From DASTPP01 sp035762175 (lineage in GTDB: Bacteria > Myxococcota_A > Polyangia > Polyangiales > Polyangiaceae), in assembly GCA_035762175.1 (NCBI GenBank), contig DASTPP010000142.1:1-50333 (forward strand): a DNA stretch of 50,333 nucleotides, given 5' to 3'. How positions within the stretch are numbered: position 1 is the first letter of the stretch; each line of letters opens with the position of its first letter. The translations under genes and the position numbers were made by a program. Positions 24,825 through 33,674 of the stretch are shown here, piece by piece. The notes under the pieces are model-generated. The model ran no database searches. It was not told the DNA's origin and was given only the letters and a program-made list of their open reading frames with translations.

Positions 24825-24871
24825 CTGGGGCGAGCCTGCCGAGCGATCACCCGGCAGGATGGGGCAGGGCG
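24795..24871. repeat. 17-bp inverted repeat around the small gene's start
   Basis: CGCCCTGCCCCGTCCTG (24795-24811) pairs with CAGGATGGGGCAGGGCG (24855-24871) with a single G-T pair. Inside, CCTGCCG (24835-24841) can instead pair with CGGCAGG (24852-24858), which shares bases with the outer stem, so two exclusive folds are possible. It overlaps the putative GTG of the small gene. Confidence 0.65.
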
Positions 24872-25311
24872 AAGAAGTCCCGTGAGAAGCCCCCTTGAAG
24901 GACGGAAATCAGGGACGAAGAGCAGATGGCTCAACGGGAACGAAGGCAAAGGGAGACCGCTGCGCACACAGGCTACACAGAGACCCTTGCGTAGGCGAAC
25001 CTCGCAGGAAGTAGCGGGCTGAGAGTCCCCAACCACAAGAACGTGTAGGACCGGTTGACCGACCCTCACCAGGCTGTCGGGGCCGGGAACTTGGGGCGAC
25101 CCCCTTCGGTGCGTGCCTCGCGTAGATTCTCGAGCACCGACGCTTTCGCAGTCGCCGAGCCCTGGCGCGGGCTACGGGGCTGGGCGCGGCGCCCATGGTG
25201 CTCGTGACCAAGGGCGGCCGAGGGGGCAGCGCGCCCGGAAGAGCGTTGCCAAAGCCCTGCGGGCTCACCTTTACTACGTTGCCACGCCACGGCAGAAGGG
25301 GACCCGAGACC
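24872..25311. other. Non-coding A+T-richer stretch before the kinase operon
   Basis: No gene is supported. Up to about 25080 the sequence is purine-rich on the plus strand and of lower GC, then returns to the local composition. It looks like structured or foreign non-coding DNA, and any promoter for the kinase operon should lie in its last 150 bases. Confidence 0.4.
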
Positions 25312-27417
25312 ATGCGCAAGCCGCCCGATGTCCACCAAGGCCCGACCTGGGGCGCGGGGTCGGTCATCATTGACACGCCCTACGTCGTGCTGCGCGAGCT
25401 CGGCCGCGGGGGCATGGGCACCGTGTACGAGGTTCGGCACCTCGATCTACGGCAGATCTATGCCTTGAAGGTGCTCTCGACCCGCGTTGCCGAGCACCCC
25501 GAGCTGGCCGAGCGCGTCGTGCGCGAGGCCGAGTTCTTGGGCCTGGTCAAGGGCGCCCCCTACGTCGTCACCGTGGTCGCCTGGGGCCGGCTGAACGACG
25601 CCTATCGCCGCCCCTACTTCGTGATGGAGCGGCTCTACGGTGAGACCCTGCACGCGCTGCTCGCTCGGCGCTCGCTGCCGCTGGCCGAGGCGCTCTCGTA
25701 CGTGCGGCACGCGCTCTGGGGGCTCGTGGCGGTGCACGCGGAGGGCGTCGTTCACCGCGACATCAAGCCCAGCAACCTCTTCGTGCGGCGCGACGGCACC
25801 TGCACGCTGCTCGACTTCGGCGTGATGAAGGCCCTCTACGACATCGGCCTGTCGCCCAGCCAGTTCAGCACCGGGCCGCATGCCCTCATCGGCACGCCCT
25901 TGTACATGGCGCCCGAGATGGCTAGCCGCGGGCCCGTCGACCATCGCGCCGACCTCTTCTCGGTCGGCCTCGTGCTCGCCGAGTGCTTGCTCGGCGTTCG
26001 GCTCTTGTCCCATTTGAGCGAGCGCGAGTACCTCGAGCGCCTCATCAACGAGGGCGTCCCCTCGCTCGAGCTGGCGGGCGGCGAGCACTTGCCCGGTGAG
26101 GTCCGCGGGCTCGTGCGCCGCGCCACGATGCACGACCCGGTGAGGCGCTTCCATAGCGCGCTGGCCTTCCTCCGAGAGATCGACCGCGTCGCCGAGGCGC
26201 TGGGCTTGCGCTTGTGGCCCCTCTCGCCGAGCGTGCCCCCGGTGCTCGGCGCCCCGCCCCCGCGGGCTCTTGCCCACCACGCGGCGACGACGCCGAGCGC
26301 GTACGACTCGAACGCCCCGACTCCGCGCGTCTACCGAGCCCCCTCGCTGCTCACCCCCTCCGAGCACGCGACGCCCATCCGGGGGGTAGCGGCAGGGCCC
26401 GCGGTGCCCCCGACCAGCTCGGCGCGGCCTACGTCGGTCGATTCGGTCTCGCCGACGCGGCCCACGCCGGTCGATTCGGTCTTGTCGACGCGGCCCACGC
26501 CGGTCGATTCGGTCTCGCCGACGCGGGTCAAGACGCCGTCGCCCCGAAGCGGCCCCGAGCCGACCCCTCCGCTCCGATCGCATGCGCGGACGCGCTTTCG
26601 GTTCCTGACGTTGGGGTGGGGCGGCCGAGCGCCGAAGACGCCCTCGCCACGACCGGGCGCGAAGGCGGAGCCGCCGGCCACGACCCTGCCGCTGCCCCCG
26701 ACGTCGGCCGTTGCCTTGCTCGTCCTGAGGCTCCGCGACAGGCTTGCCCCCTTGCCAGAGCTGGAGACTCCTCCGGTCAATGACGTGCTCGAAGGGCCGG
26801 CGCCGGTCGGGGCGCCGGCCGCGCCCGCGCTCGAGCCGTCGGCCGGGGCGTCGGCCGCGCCCGCGCTGTCGGCGCCGGCCGCGCCCGCGCTCGAGCCGTC
26901 GGCCGGGGCGCCGGCCGCGTCCGCGCTCGAGTCGTCGGCCGGTGCGCAGGCGCCCGAGGGGGCCTTGCCGGCCGCCACCGCCCGGCCGCGGAGGGGGCGG
27001 CGTGTGCCGCTCGTGTCGGCCGTCGCGTTCGGGGTCGCGGGGGTCGCCGTGGGCGTCGCGATGACGGTCGCGGTGTTCTGGTGGGCGGGCCCGCCGGCGG
27101 TCGTCCGTGTGTCGCCCGAGCCGCCTCGGGCGGCGCCCGCGGGCGTGGTCGCGCCGGCCGTAACGCCCGCGCTCGAGCCGCCGGCCGAGCCGCAGCCGCC
27201 CCAAGCGCCCTCCAAAGAGCCCGCCCCCCCTTCGGTCTCTGCCACGGGGCCGTCTGGGGTGGCGCGAAAGAGGGCAGCCCTCGAGGCCAAATTGAGGAGC
27301 GGCCGGGGCACCCTCGACGATGTGCATGCCCTGCGCACGCTCTGCCATGTCCTCTCCGATGAAATCTGCCTCGAGCACGCCGACGCGTACCTCGACCGGC
27401 TCACGGGGGCCCGGTGA
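25312..27417 (+). CDS. Transmembrane Hanks-type Ser/Thr kinase
   Basis: A 701-aa kinase starting MRKPPDVHQG. The frame is open upstream, but 25312 is the last ATG before the domain. Glycine loop GRGGMGTVYE, Lys53 in ALKVL, HRDIKPSN (Asp150), DFG (Asp168) and MAPE are intact. A Pro/Thr/Ala-rich linker with two kinds of tandem repeat follows (residues 370-560). One membrane span (VAFGVAGVAVGVAMTVAVFW, about 568-590) and a short outer tail with a Cys-containing helical end (LRTLCHVLSDEICLEHADAY) close the protein. It heads a four-gene operon: the next start is one base after its stop. Confidence 0.92.
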   Translation: MRKPPDVHQGPTWGAGSVIIDTPYVVLRELGRGGMGTVYEVRHLDLRQIYALKVLSTRVAEHPELAERVVREAEFLGLVKGAPYVVTVVAWGRLNDAYRRPYFVMERLYGETLHALLARRSLPLAEALSYVRHALWGLVAVHAEGVVHRDIKPSNLFVRRDGTCTLLDFGVMKALYDIGLSPSQFSTGPHALIGTPLYMAPEMASRGPVDHRADLFSVGLVLAECLLGVRLLSHLSEREYLERLINEGVPSLELAGGEHLPGEVRGLVRRATMHDPVRRFHSALAFLREIDRVAEALGLRLWPLSPSVPPVLGAPPPRALAHHAATTPSAYDSNAPTPRVYRAPSLLTPSEHATPIRGVAAGPAVPPTSSARPTSVDSVSPTRPTPVDSVLSTRPTPVDSVSPTRVKTPSPRSGPEPTPPLRSHARTRFRFLTLGWGGRAPKTPSPRPGAKAEPPATTLPLPPTSAVALLVLRLRDRLAPLPELETPPVNDVLEGPAPVGAPAAPALEPSAGASAAPALSAPAAPALEPSAGAPAASALESSAGAQAPEGALPAATARPRRGRRVPLVSAVAFGVAGVAVGVAMTVAVFWWAGPPAVVRVSPEPPRAAPAGVVAPAVTPALEPPAEPQPPQAPSKEPAPPSVSATGPSGVARKRAALEAKLRSGRGTLDDVHALRTLCHVLSDEICLEHADAYLDRLTGAR
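26427..26529. repeat. 33-bp tandem repeats in the kinase linker
   Basis: Three units encode TxVDSVxxTRP (SVDSVSPTRP, PVDSVLSTRP, PVDSVSPTR). They lie in the cytoplasmic linker and supply many Ser/Thr residues that could be autophosphorylated. Confidence 0.7.
26806..26942. repeat. Degenerate Ala/Pro-rich tandem repeats before the membrane segment
   Basis: Repeats of gcgccggccgcgcccgcgct with gagccgtcggccggggcg encode APAAPALEPSAGA-like units. They resemble, but are not identical to, the linker repeats of the kinase at 19397. Confidence 0.7.
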
Positions 27418-27418
27418 G

Positions 27419-28492
27419 GTGAGGCGCGCCGCGCTCTTGCTCGCGTTTACGCTCGCCGCGCCGGCCCCGGCGCGCTCGGCGCCGATGGGGCGGGGCGTCG
27501 AGCCGGTCGGCGTCTTCGCGCTCGAGTCGGACCGGGCGGGCGACCACGCCGCGAAGACGCTCACGAACGCCTTGCGCCAACAGATTCTTGATGCGCCCGA
27601 GTATACGCTGGGCGGCGAGAGCCCGCCGCTCATACCCACTGCACACGACTTGCGGTGCCCGATCAAGACGGCCGACGAGCGCCCCTTCGACGAGGCGTGC
27701 CTGCGAAAGCTCGGCAAGTTCCTCGGCGTCGCGCGCTTCTTTTGGGGCTTCGTCGGCGCCGACGGCGGCCGACTCGTCGTGCGCCTTCACCTCTGGCAAG
27801 AGGGGCGGCCCGGCCGCTCGGCGTCGTTGCCCTACGACGCGGCGGCGAGAGAGCGCGTCGTCGCCCGGCTCTACCACAAGTTGGTGACGCCCGATCGCGT
27901 GGGCGATCTCGCCCTCGCGGGCGCCTTCGAGGGAGATCTCGTCGTCGACGGGCGGCCGCAAGGCGCCTACGCCCCCGGCGTCGAGCTGACGCTCGTCGCG
28001 GGCGAGCACGAGATCGAGGTGCGCCAGGGCCTGAAGGTCGTTGCGCGCGCCCGGGCTCGCGTCGAAGTCGGGGGGCGGGCCGAGGCGCGGCTCGAGCCGG
28101 TGGCCGAGCCTACCCCGACGCCCCCGCCGCGCCTGCCGACCGAGCCCCCGCCCGTCGTCATCCGGCCGCGCGCCTCGGCCTGGCCGTGGGCGCTCGGGGG
28201 GGCCACCTTGGTAGGCTTTGCGGGAGCGGGGGTCTTCTACGCACTTCGGCAAGACGAGCTACGCGGCCTCGAGCGGTCTTGCTACGGGCGCGCGTGTACC
28301 CCCGACCAGCAAAGCGCGGTCGACCGGGCCGATCGCTACGGCACGCTGTCGGTGGCTTCGCTCGGCGTCGGCCTCGCGGCGGGCGCGGGCTTGGCAACGT
28401 ATCTCATCATGGCAAGGCGAGAGCCGAGGGTTGTCGGTGGCTTCGTGCCCATCGCCGGCGGCGGCGCTGTCTCGATCGGGGGGCATTTCTAG
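27419..28492 (+). CDS. PEGA-like envelope protein
   Basis: A GTG at 27419, one base after the kinase stop, gives 357 aa with a signal sequence (VRRAALLLAFTLAAPAPARS). Residues 20-145 form a domain of unknown type (PVGVFALESD, LGKFLGVARFFWGFVG). Residues 160-230 are PEGA-like (LVVDGRPQGAYAPGVELTL, GEHEIEVRQGLKVVARA). Two membrane segments follow (ALGGATLVGFAGAGVFYAL and LGVGLAAGAGLATYLIM) around a Cys-containing loop. This matches the second gene of the operon at 18391-21361 in plan, though not closely in sequence. Its stop overlaps the next GTG. Confidence 0.82.
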   Translation: MRRAALLLAFTLAAPAPARSAPMGRGVEPVGVFALESDRAGDHAAKTLTNALRQQILDAPEYTLGGESPPLIPTAHDLRCPIKTADERPFDEACLRKLGKFLGVARFFWGFVGADGGRLVVRLHLWQEGRPGRSASLPYDAAARERVVARLYHKLVTPDRVGDLALAGAFEGDLVVDGRPQGAYAPGVELTLVAGEHEIEVRQGLKVVARARARVEVGGRAEARLEPVAEPTPTPPPRLPTEPPPVVIRPRASAWPWALGGATLVGFAGAGVFYALRQDELRGLERSCYGRACTPDQQSAVDRADRYGTLSVASLGVGLAAGAGLATYLIMARREPRVVGGFVPIAGGGAVSIGGHF

Positions 28493-29913
28493 TGCGCACG
28501 CACGCTCTGGCTTGGGCAGGCGCCCTCACGGTCGCGGCTTGCAGCTCTGGCTACTTCGTTGACCAAGACGAGGTGTGCCGTCGCGCGCCGGACGCGCCCG
28601 GGTGTTTCGGCCAAGGCGGCTCGGCGGGTGCCTCGGGCGCGGGCGGCGGGGGCGGCCCGGCTGGCGCTTCGGGCAACGGCACCGGGGGCGCGTCGGGGCT
28701 CGGCGGCGGGGGCTCGGGCGGTGGCGGCGGGTGTGACAGCGACACCGAATGCGCCGCCGCCGCCGGCTCGCTGTGCGTGACGGGGCTGTGCACCGAGCCG
28801 TCGGCGACGTGCGCCGCGGGCACGCTCGTGGTCGTGCCCGACCCGGCCTTCGCGGGCGCGCTCGAGGGCGGGCTCGAGGGCGCGTGCTTCTACCGCGCGC
28901 TCGGCCCGGCGCTGGCGGTCGCAGCGACCAACGCAGGCACGACCACGCGCGTCGTGGCCTACGCGGCGGCCGTCGAGGGGCCGGCCGTGGTGCCCGGCGG
29001 GGTGCGGCTCGAGGGGCGGGCGACGGCGCCCGCGGTGCTGGTCGAGCTGACGGCGGGGGGCGCAGGCGCGGCGGGGGCCGGTGGCGCGGGCGGCGGTGCA
29101 GCCCCGGCGCTCGTGACGCTCGGCGATGGGGCGGCGCTCGCGGGCTTTGCCTTGGACGCCGCGGGCGCGGTGGGCGTGCGCGTTGCGTCGGGCAAGGCCT
29201 CGCTCGAGGGGCCGCTCGAGCTTCGGGGCGGCAAGCCCGCCCTCTCGGTCGAGGGCACGGCGGCGGCGACGGTGACGGGCAAGGCCGAGGCGCCGGTGCT
29301 CTTCGTGGGCAACGTGCGCGGCGTGCGGGTTAGCCCCACGGCCGGCCTCAGCATGACGGGCGACAAGAGCGAGGCGGGGCTTGTGCTCGAGGGCACCGAC
29401 GGGGGCGCGGCCGTGTTGATCGAGGCGGGCGACTCATCGGCCGGGGTGTCGGTGACGGGGGCGCGGTTCCGAGGCACTACGGGCGGCGACGTGTTGGGAG
29501 GCACCGGCGCCATTGAAGTGCGTTCTGGCCGCAAGGTGGCGCTAGCCGACAACGTCTTCGAGAACAACAACCGAGGCCTCAACCTCAATGGGGGCGGCAC
29601 GTCGGCTCCGGACGCCTTCGTGAACGTCTCGCTCGTGGGCAACCGGTTCGTGGTGGGTGTGTCGGCGGGGGTAGCGATTTGCGGGGCGTTGCTCAACGCC
29701 AGCTCGACGCTGCTCTTCCTCGGCGCGGGCAACGCGCTGCCATCGGGCGTGGTCGCGACGCAAACCGACTGCTCGGCGCTGACGCAGCAGGGTAACTGCA
29801 ACGGGGGGGCGACGCCTGGGCAGCGCGACCTCGGGGTGCTCGACATCGCCAAACCCTTCGTTGTGCAGTGCCCGAGCCTGCCGCCTCGGTCGGTGGGCGG
29901 GGCCTCGCCATGA
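28492..29913 (+). CDS. Gly-rich lipoprotein, predicted right-handed beta-helix
   Basis: The GTG at 28492 overlaps the previous stop by one base (TAGTG). The 473-aa product has a lipoprotein signal ending in VAAC, a 45-residue Gly/Ser/Ala linker and a Cys pair region (CDSDTECAAA). The rest has short repeated strands with turns such as LEGRATAP, VFENNNRGLNLNGGGT and VSLVGNRFVVG, as in parallel beta-helix proteins. No catalytic residues stand out. It is the third gene of the kinase operon and its stop overlaps the next start (ATGA). Confidence 0.85.
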   Translation: MRTHALAWAGALTVAACSSGYFVDQDEVCRRAPDAPGCFGQGGSAGASGAGGGGGPAGASGNGTGGASGLGGGGSGGGGGCDSDTECAAAAGSLCVTGLCTEPSATCAAGTLVVVPDPAFAGALEGGLEGACFYRALGPALAVAATNAGTTTRVVAYAAAVEGPAVVPGGVRLEGRATAPAVLVELTAGGAGAAGAGGAGGGAAPALVTLGDGAALAGFALDAAGAVGVRVASGKASLEGPLELRGGKPALSVEGTAAATVTGKAEAPVLFVGNVRGVRVSPTAGLSMTGDKSEAGLVLEGTDGGAAVLIEAGDSSAGVSVTGARFRGTTGGDVLGGTGAIEVRSGRKVALADNVFENNNRGLNLNGGGTSAPDAFVNVSLVGNRFVVGVSAGVAICGALLNASSTLLFLGAGNALPSGVVATQTDCSALTQQGNCNGGATPGQRDLGVLDIAKPFVVQCPSLPPRSVGGASP

Positions 29914-31235
29914 AGGCGCGGTGGGCGACGAGCCTGGCGTTGGGCGAGTTCGTGCTGGCAGCGGCGTCGTGGGCGAGTTGCGGGGGCGAGGACCAGCCGA
30001 CTTGGTGTGACGAATCGTTCGGGTACGTCTGCCGGGCGGGCGCGGCCGGTGCCTCGGGCTCGGGCGGCGGGGGCGGCCCGGCTGGCGCTTCGGGCAACGC
30101 CGGCGCCGGGGGCGCGTCGGGGCTCGGCGGTGGGGGCTCGGGCGGCGTCGGGGGCCTCGTCTGTAACGCGCCCGAGATCGACTGTGACGGCCAATGCGTC
30201 GACGTGAAGGCGAGCGACGCGGCCAACTGCGGGGCGTGCGGGCGGTCGTGCCGGGGCTCGACGTGCTCGGCGGGCGCGTGCGTGCCCGAGGTGATGGCGA
30301 CGGGTGAGGTGGCGCCCTACGCGCTGGCGCACGACGCGACGCACCTGTATTGGGCCTCGCCGGCCGTGAAGAGCGAGGTGGGCTTCATCCCCCGTTTGCG
30401 GCGCGTGGCCAAGGCGAGCGCCGGCGGGGCGGCCGAGAACGCCTTCGGCAGCGCCGTCGTGCGCGCCCGGTCGCTGGCGTTCGCGGGGGGCAAGCTCTAC
30501 TTCGGCGATCTCGAAGCCAACAGCGTGCTTTCGGGCACACCCGGCTCGCTCTTCCCCGACTCCCCCGCCTTCGCCGAGGGCCAGCTCGACGTGCGCCACC
30601 TCGCCATCGCCGCGGACAAGGCGTTCTGGTCGGCGGGTGGCTCGGCCGCCATTCGAGGCAAGGCGCTCGCGGGCGGTGCTGTTGACCCGAACGTTTTGGG
30701 GCAAGACAACCCCGCCTGGGTCGCCGCCGACGAGGCTGGCGTGCCCTATTGGGTCGCGGGCGTGACGCGCGAGGTGCGCCGCCCGAAGGCCTCGCCCCCT
30801 GGCTATGAGGCCTTCGCGACGGGCGCGGGTGTCGTGGCCGTCGAGCTCGCGGGCGAGCGCGTCTACTGGGCCGACGCCGCGGCCGGCGTCGTCCGGTCGG
30901 CCGCGAAGACCGATACGCCGCCCGCAGCCGGCACCGTTGCGTTCTCGGGCCGGGGGCGCGTCGAGGGCTTTCGGGTCGAGGGCACGACGCTCTACGTGGT
31001 GACGCTCGAGGCGGGCGCGCTCGAGGCTTGGCGCAAGGGCGAGGGCGACGACGAGCCCTTCTTGCTCGGCAAGATCGCCGCGAAGGCCGCGGGGTACGCC
31101 GGCAACCCCTTCGGGGCGGCGTACGTGCTGGTTGACGAGAGCTATCTCTACGTCGCCGACGTCGGCACGGTCGACACCAACCAGGTGGTGCCGGTCAGCC
31201 AAGGCGACGGCGTGGTCTACCGGGTAGCGCGGTGA
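29910..31235 (+). CDS. Gly-rich lipoprotein with a beta-propeller-like domain
   Basis: A 441-aa product starting at the ATGA overlap. Its signal ends ASWASC, followed by a 40-residue Gly/Ser/Ala linker nearly identical to that of the previous gene. A Cys-rich module follows (IDCDGQCVDVKASDAANCGAC), as in many myxobacterial surface proteins. From residue 130 on, repeated YWA/VYWADAA, LYFGD and LYVVT strands suggest a six-bladed propeller. It closes the operon and probably faces the outside together with the preceding lipoprotein. Confidence 0.85.
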   Translation: MKARWATSLALGEFVLAAASWASCGGEDQPTWCDESFGYVCRAGAAGASGSGGGGGPAGASGNAGAGGASGLGGGGSGGVGGLVCNAPEIDCDGQCVDVKASDAANCGACGRSCRGSTCSAGACVPEVMATGEVAPYALAHDATHLYWASPAVKSEVGFIPRLRRVAKASAGGAAENAFGSAVVRARSLAFAGGKLYFGDLEANSVLSGTPGSLFPDSPAFAEGQLDVRHLAIAADKAFWSAGGSAAIRGKALAGGAVDPNVLGQDNPAWVAADEAGVPYWVAGVTREVRRPKASPPGYEAFATGAGVVAVELAGERVYWADAAAGVVRSAAKTDTPPAAGTVAFSGRGRVEGFRVEGTTLYVVTLEAGALEAWRKGEGDDEPFLLGKIAAKAAGYAGNPFGAAYVLVDESYLYVADVGTVDTNQVVPVSQGDGVVYRVAR

Positions 31236-31327
31236 GGGGCGGCGCGTGGTTGGGGGCGGCGCTGCTGCCGCCGACCGCGCGCGGCCCGGTGCCGGCCCGG
31301 GCCGCGGAGCCCCCGCCAGCGGCCCAA

Positions 31328-31384
31328 AGGCCGCTCAACCTGCCCGTGCTCGCGGCCGACCTCATCGTGAACCTCAGGCCGTGA
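31328..31384 (+). pseudogene. Short remnant of the WYL-like gene
   Basis: Bases 31331-31370 repeat 22561-22600 almost exactly and encode the same PLNLPVLAADL; the frame ends soon after at 31384. It lies in the 294-base gap just upstream of the Septu-like operon. I see nothing else I can support in that gap. Confidence 0.6.
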
Positions 31385-31529
31385 GGCGCCTCACGATCAG
31401 GCGCGCCATGCCGACGTAGAGGGCCTCTGCTTCGGGCTCGGGCGCGGGGCGAACGACGGCTTCGGGCTCGACGATGTCGGCGGCCCGTTCTACGCTCGCC
31501 GCCCCCAGTTGGGGCTTCGGGGCCCAAAA

Positions 31530-33674
31530 ATGAGCGCGCAAACCGATCGACAAGGGCCGTCTCACCGCCACCGCGCGGTGATTCTCACGTCGCACGCCGA
31601 CGAGTACGAGGCCGTACGCCAACACCTGCACAATCTCGACGAGGAAGTCAGCCCCGTCGGTGCCGTGTACGAACGGGGCGTCTTCACGGGCGAGGTGGCA
31701 GCGTGGGATATCATTCTCGTCGAGACGGGCGTGGGCAGCACCGACTCGACCCTGCAAGCCCAGCTTGCCATCGACTACTTTCAGCCGGCGGTGGTGCTTC
31801 TCGTTGGCGCGGCCGTCGGTTTCAAAAGCACCCAAATTGGGGACGTGGTGGCGGCCAGCAAGGCCTACGAGTACGCCCACGAAGGGGGTGGCGACTTCAA
31901 CGCGTTGCCTTCCGTCAGCTCTTCGTACGCGCTCGAGCAGCGGGCTCGCGCCGAGGCGAGAAAGTCTCAATGGCGGCCCCCGACCGCCGGGGCCGGCGTC
32001 GCGCCCGACGCCCCCGCCGAGGGCAGCCCGAACCCTGCCGCGAAGAGCGCCCCGGCCGCCGCCGGCCCGCGCGCCTGGGTGCAACCGATCGTGGCAGTTC
32101 AATGGGCCGCTCTTACTATCAGAGACGAACTTGACCTCTACGCCAAATTGCAAACAGCATGTCCGGACGCGGCCGCGATCGACCAGACAGCGTACGGCCT
32201 CCTCAACGTCATCCAGACGCGGCGGCCCGTGGACGCCCTGCTCATCCGTGGCATCGGAAGAATCGTCGGCGAAATCGATAGGAACTGGCAGGTGGCGGCC
32301 CAGAACGCGGCCGCCTTCGCCATGCAGGTTCTTTCGCGGTTCACGCCGCCCCGCACGGCTCTTGAGCTAGCGGGCTCGCCGGCCGCGAGCGCGGTCCGAG
32401 ACCGGTTCTTTCTCCGGCGCGCCGCCGCGCGGCACGTGCGCTCGCTGCGGTCAATCGTGTGGGAGATTGCCCCGGAACAGGCGACGGGCTGGCACGTGCT
32501 CATCGGCAACAACGGCGCCGGCAAGAGCTCGATGTTGCGCGCCCTCGCCCTCGCCCTCATGGCCGAAGATGACGCCCGGGCGCTGCGGCAAGACTTTCGG
32601 ACGTGGCTTCGAAAAGACTGCGACCAGGGGGAGGTGGCGGTCACGGTCGAGCGCCTCGGGCTGAGCGCGGCGAATGGCAACGGGCAAGGCGAGCGCGAGG
32701 CCGCGGACGTGCGGCTCGCGTTCGCGCGCGGGCCGGAAGAAGCGGGGCTAGAGCCGGGGGCCCGCCCCGTACGCCTAGAGCGCGAGGGCGACGTGCCGCA
32801 CGTATTTTGCGCCGGCTACGGGCCCTTTCGGCGGTTCACGGGGGGCGACCCCGACCTCGTGAGAGAGCTCGCCCCCTACCCGCAGGCGTTGCGCCACATC
32901 TCGCTCTTCAGCGAGCGGGCCGCCTTGCCCGAGGGCCTCGCCTGGTTGAAAGAGCTCGACCACCGGCGCCACGAGAAGCACCCCGACGGCGAGTTGCTCG
33001 ACGCGCTGACCGAGTTCATCAACCAGCCGGGCTTCTTGCCGCACGGCACCAGGCTCTCGGCCATCTCTTCGAAGGCGGTGATCTTCACCGACGGCAACGG
33101 CTACGCCATCGACGTCGAAGAGCTCAGCGACGGCTTTCGCTCGGTCTTGAGCCTGACGCTCGACCTCTTGCGGCAGCTCGCCGCGACCGTCGGCGCCCGG
33201 GGCGTGTTCGTGCCGCGCGACCCGACGAGGGTCATCGCCTCGGGCATCGTGCTCATCGACGAGATCGACGCGCACCTGCACCCGACCTGGCAGCGCGAGG
33301 TGGGGGTGTGGTTTCACCGGCACTTTCCGAACATACAGTTCATCGTCACCAGCCACAGCCCGCTCGTCTGCCAGGCGGCCGAGCACGGCACCGTGTTCTT
33401 GCTGCCCAGGCCCGGCACGGACGACGAAGGCCGGATGCTCGCGGGCATCGAGCTCGACCGCGTGCGCTTTGGCACCGTGCTCGACGCCTACGGCACGGGC
33501 GTCTTCGGCCAGGGCGTGACGCGCTCGGAGACGTCGAAGCAGATGCTCCACAGGCTGACCGAGCTGAACCAGAAAGAGCTCGACGACGGGCTTTCGCCGG
33601 AGGAGCAAGCCGAGCAAGAGCGTTTGCGCCGGGTGCTGCCGACCGGCGGGTCCGCCGGGGTGCGGGGGCCATGA
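31530..33674 (+). CDS. ptuA: PtuA-like ATPase with an N-terminal nucleoside-phosphorylase-like domain
   Basis: A 714-aa two-domain protein. Residues 16-270 follow the PNP/UDP phosphorylase pattern: AVILTSHADEYEAV, VLLVGAAVGFKSTQIGDVVA, and a final ALLIRG with helix NAAAFAMQVL. Two acidic residues usual in the site are missing: the VEMEG-like position reads AAIDQTAYG and the RGISD-like position reads RGIGRI. Catalysis is therefore doubtful and a sensor role is possible. Residues 300-690 are an ABC/OLD-type ATPase: Walker A GNNGAGKSS (Lys332), signature-like ELSDGFRSV (532-), Walker B VLIDEIDAHLHP (Asp577) and the H-loop VTSHSPLVC. Septu PtuA is an ATPase that works with PtuB; the fused N-domain is the odd part. 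The stop overlaps ptuB by ATGA. Confidence 0.88.
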   Translation: MSAQTDRQGPSHRHRAVILTSHADEYEAVRQHLHNLDEEVSPVGAVYERGVFTGEVAAWDIILVETGVGSTDSTLQAQLAIDYFQPAVVLLVGAAVGFKSTQIGDVVAASKAYEYAHEGGGDFNALPSVSSSYALEQRARAEARKSQWRPPTAGAGVAPDAPAEGSPNPAAKSAPAAAGPRAWVQPIVAVQWAALTIRDELDLYAKLQTACPDAAAIDQTAYGLLNVIQTRRPVDALLIRGIGRIVGEIDRNWQVAAQNAAAFAMQVLSRFTPPRTALELAGSPAASAVRDRFFLRRAAARHVRSLRSIVWEIAPEQATGWHVLIGNNGAGKSSMLRALALALMAEDDARALRQDFRTWLRKDCDQGEVAVTVERLGLSAANGNGQGEREAADVRLAFARGPEEAGLEPGARPVRLEREGDVPHVFCAGYGPFRRFTGGDPDLVRELAPYPQALRHISLFSERAALPEGLAWLKELDHRRHEKHPDGELLDALTEFINQPGFLPHGTRLSAISSKAVIFTDGNGYAIDVEELSDGFRSVLSLTLDLLRQLAATVGARGVFVPRDPTRVIASGIVLIDEIDAHLHPTWQREVGVWFHRHFPNIQFIVTSHSPLVCQAAEHGTVFLLPRPGTDDEGRMLAGIELDRVRFGTVLDAYGTGVFGQGVTRSETSKQMLHRLTELNQKELDDGLSPEEQAEQERLRRVLPTGGSAGVRGP

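Noticed and set aside
24872..25080. Group II intron or retron RNA in the A+T-richer stretch
   Set aside because: Some purine-rich phrases look intron-like, but I found no domain V, no boundary motifs and no reverse transcriptase.
31374..32153. Minus-strand frame ending in a protein-like C-terminus (EAEALYVGMARLIVRRL)
   Set aside because: Most of it is antisense to the PtuA-like gene and no family is recognisable; the plausible end is too short to support a gene.
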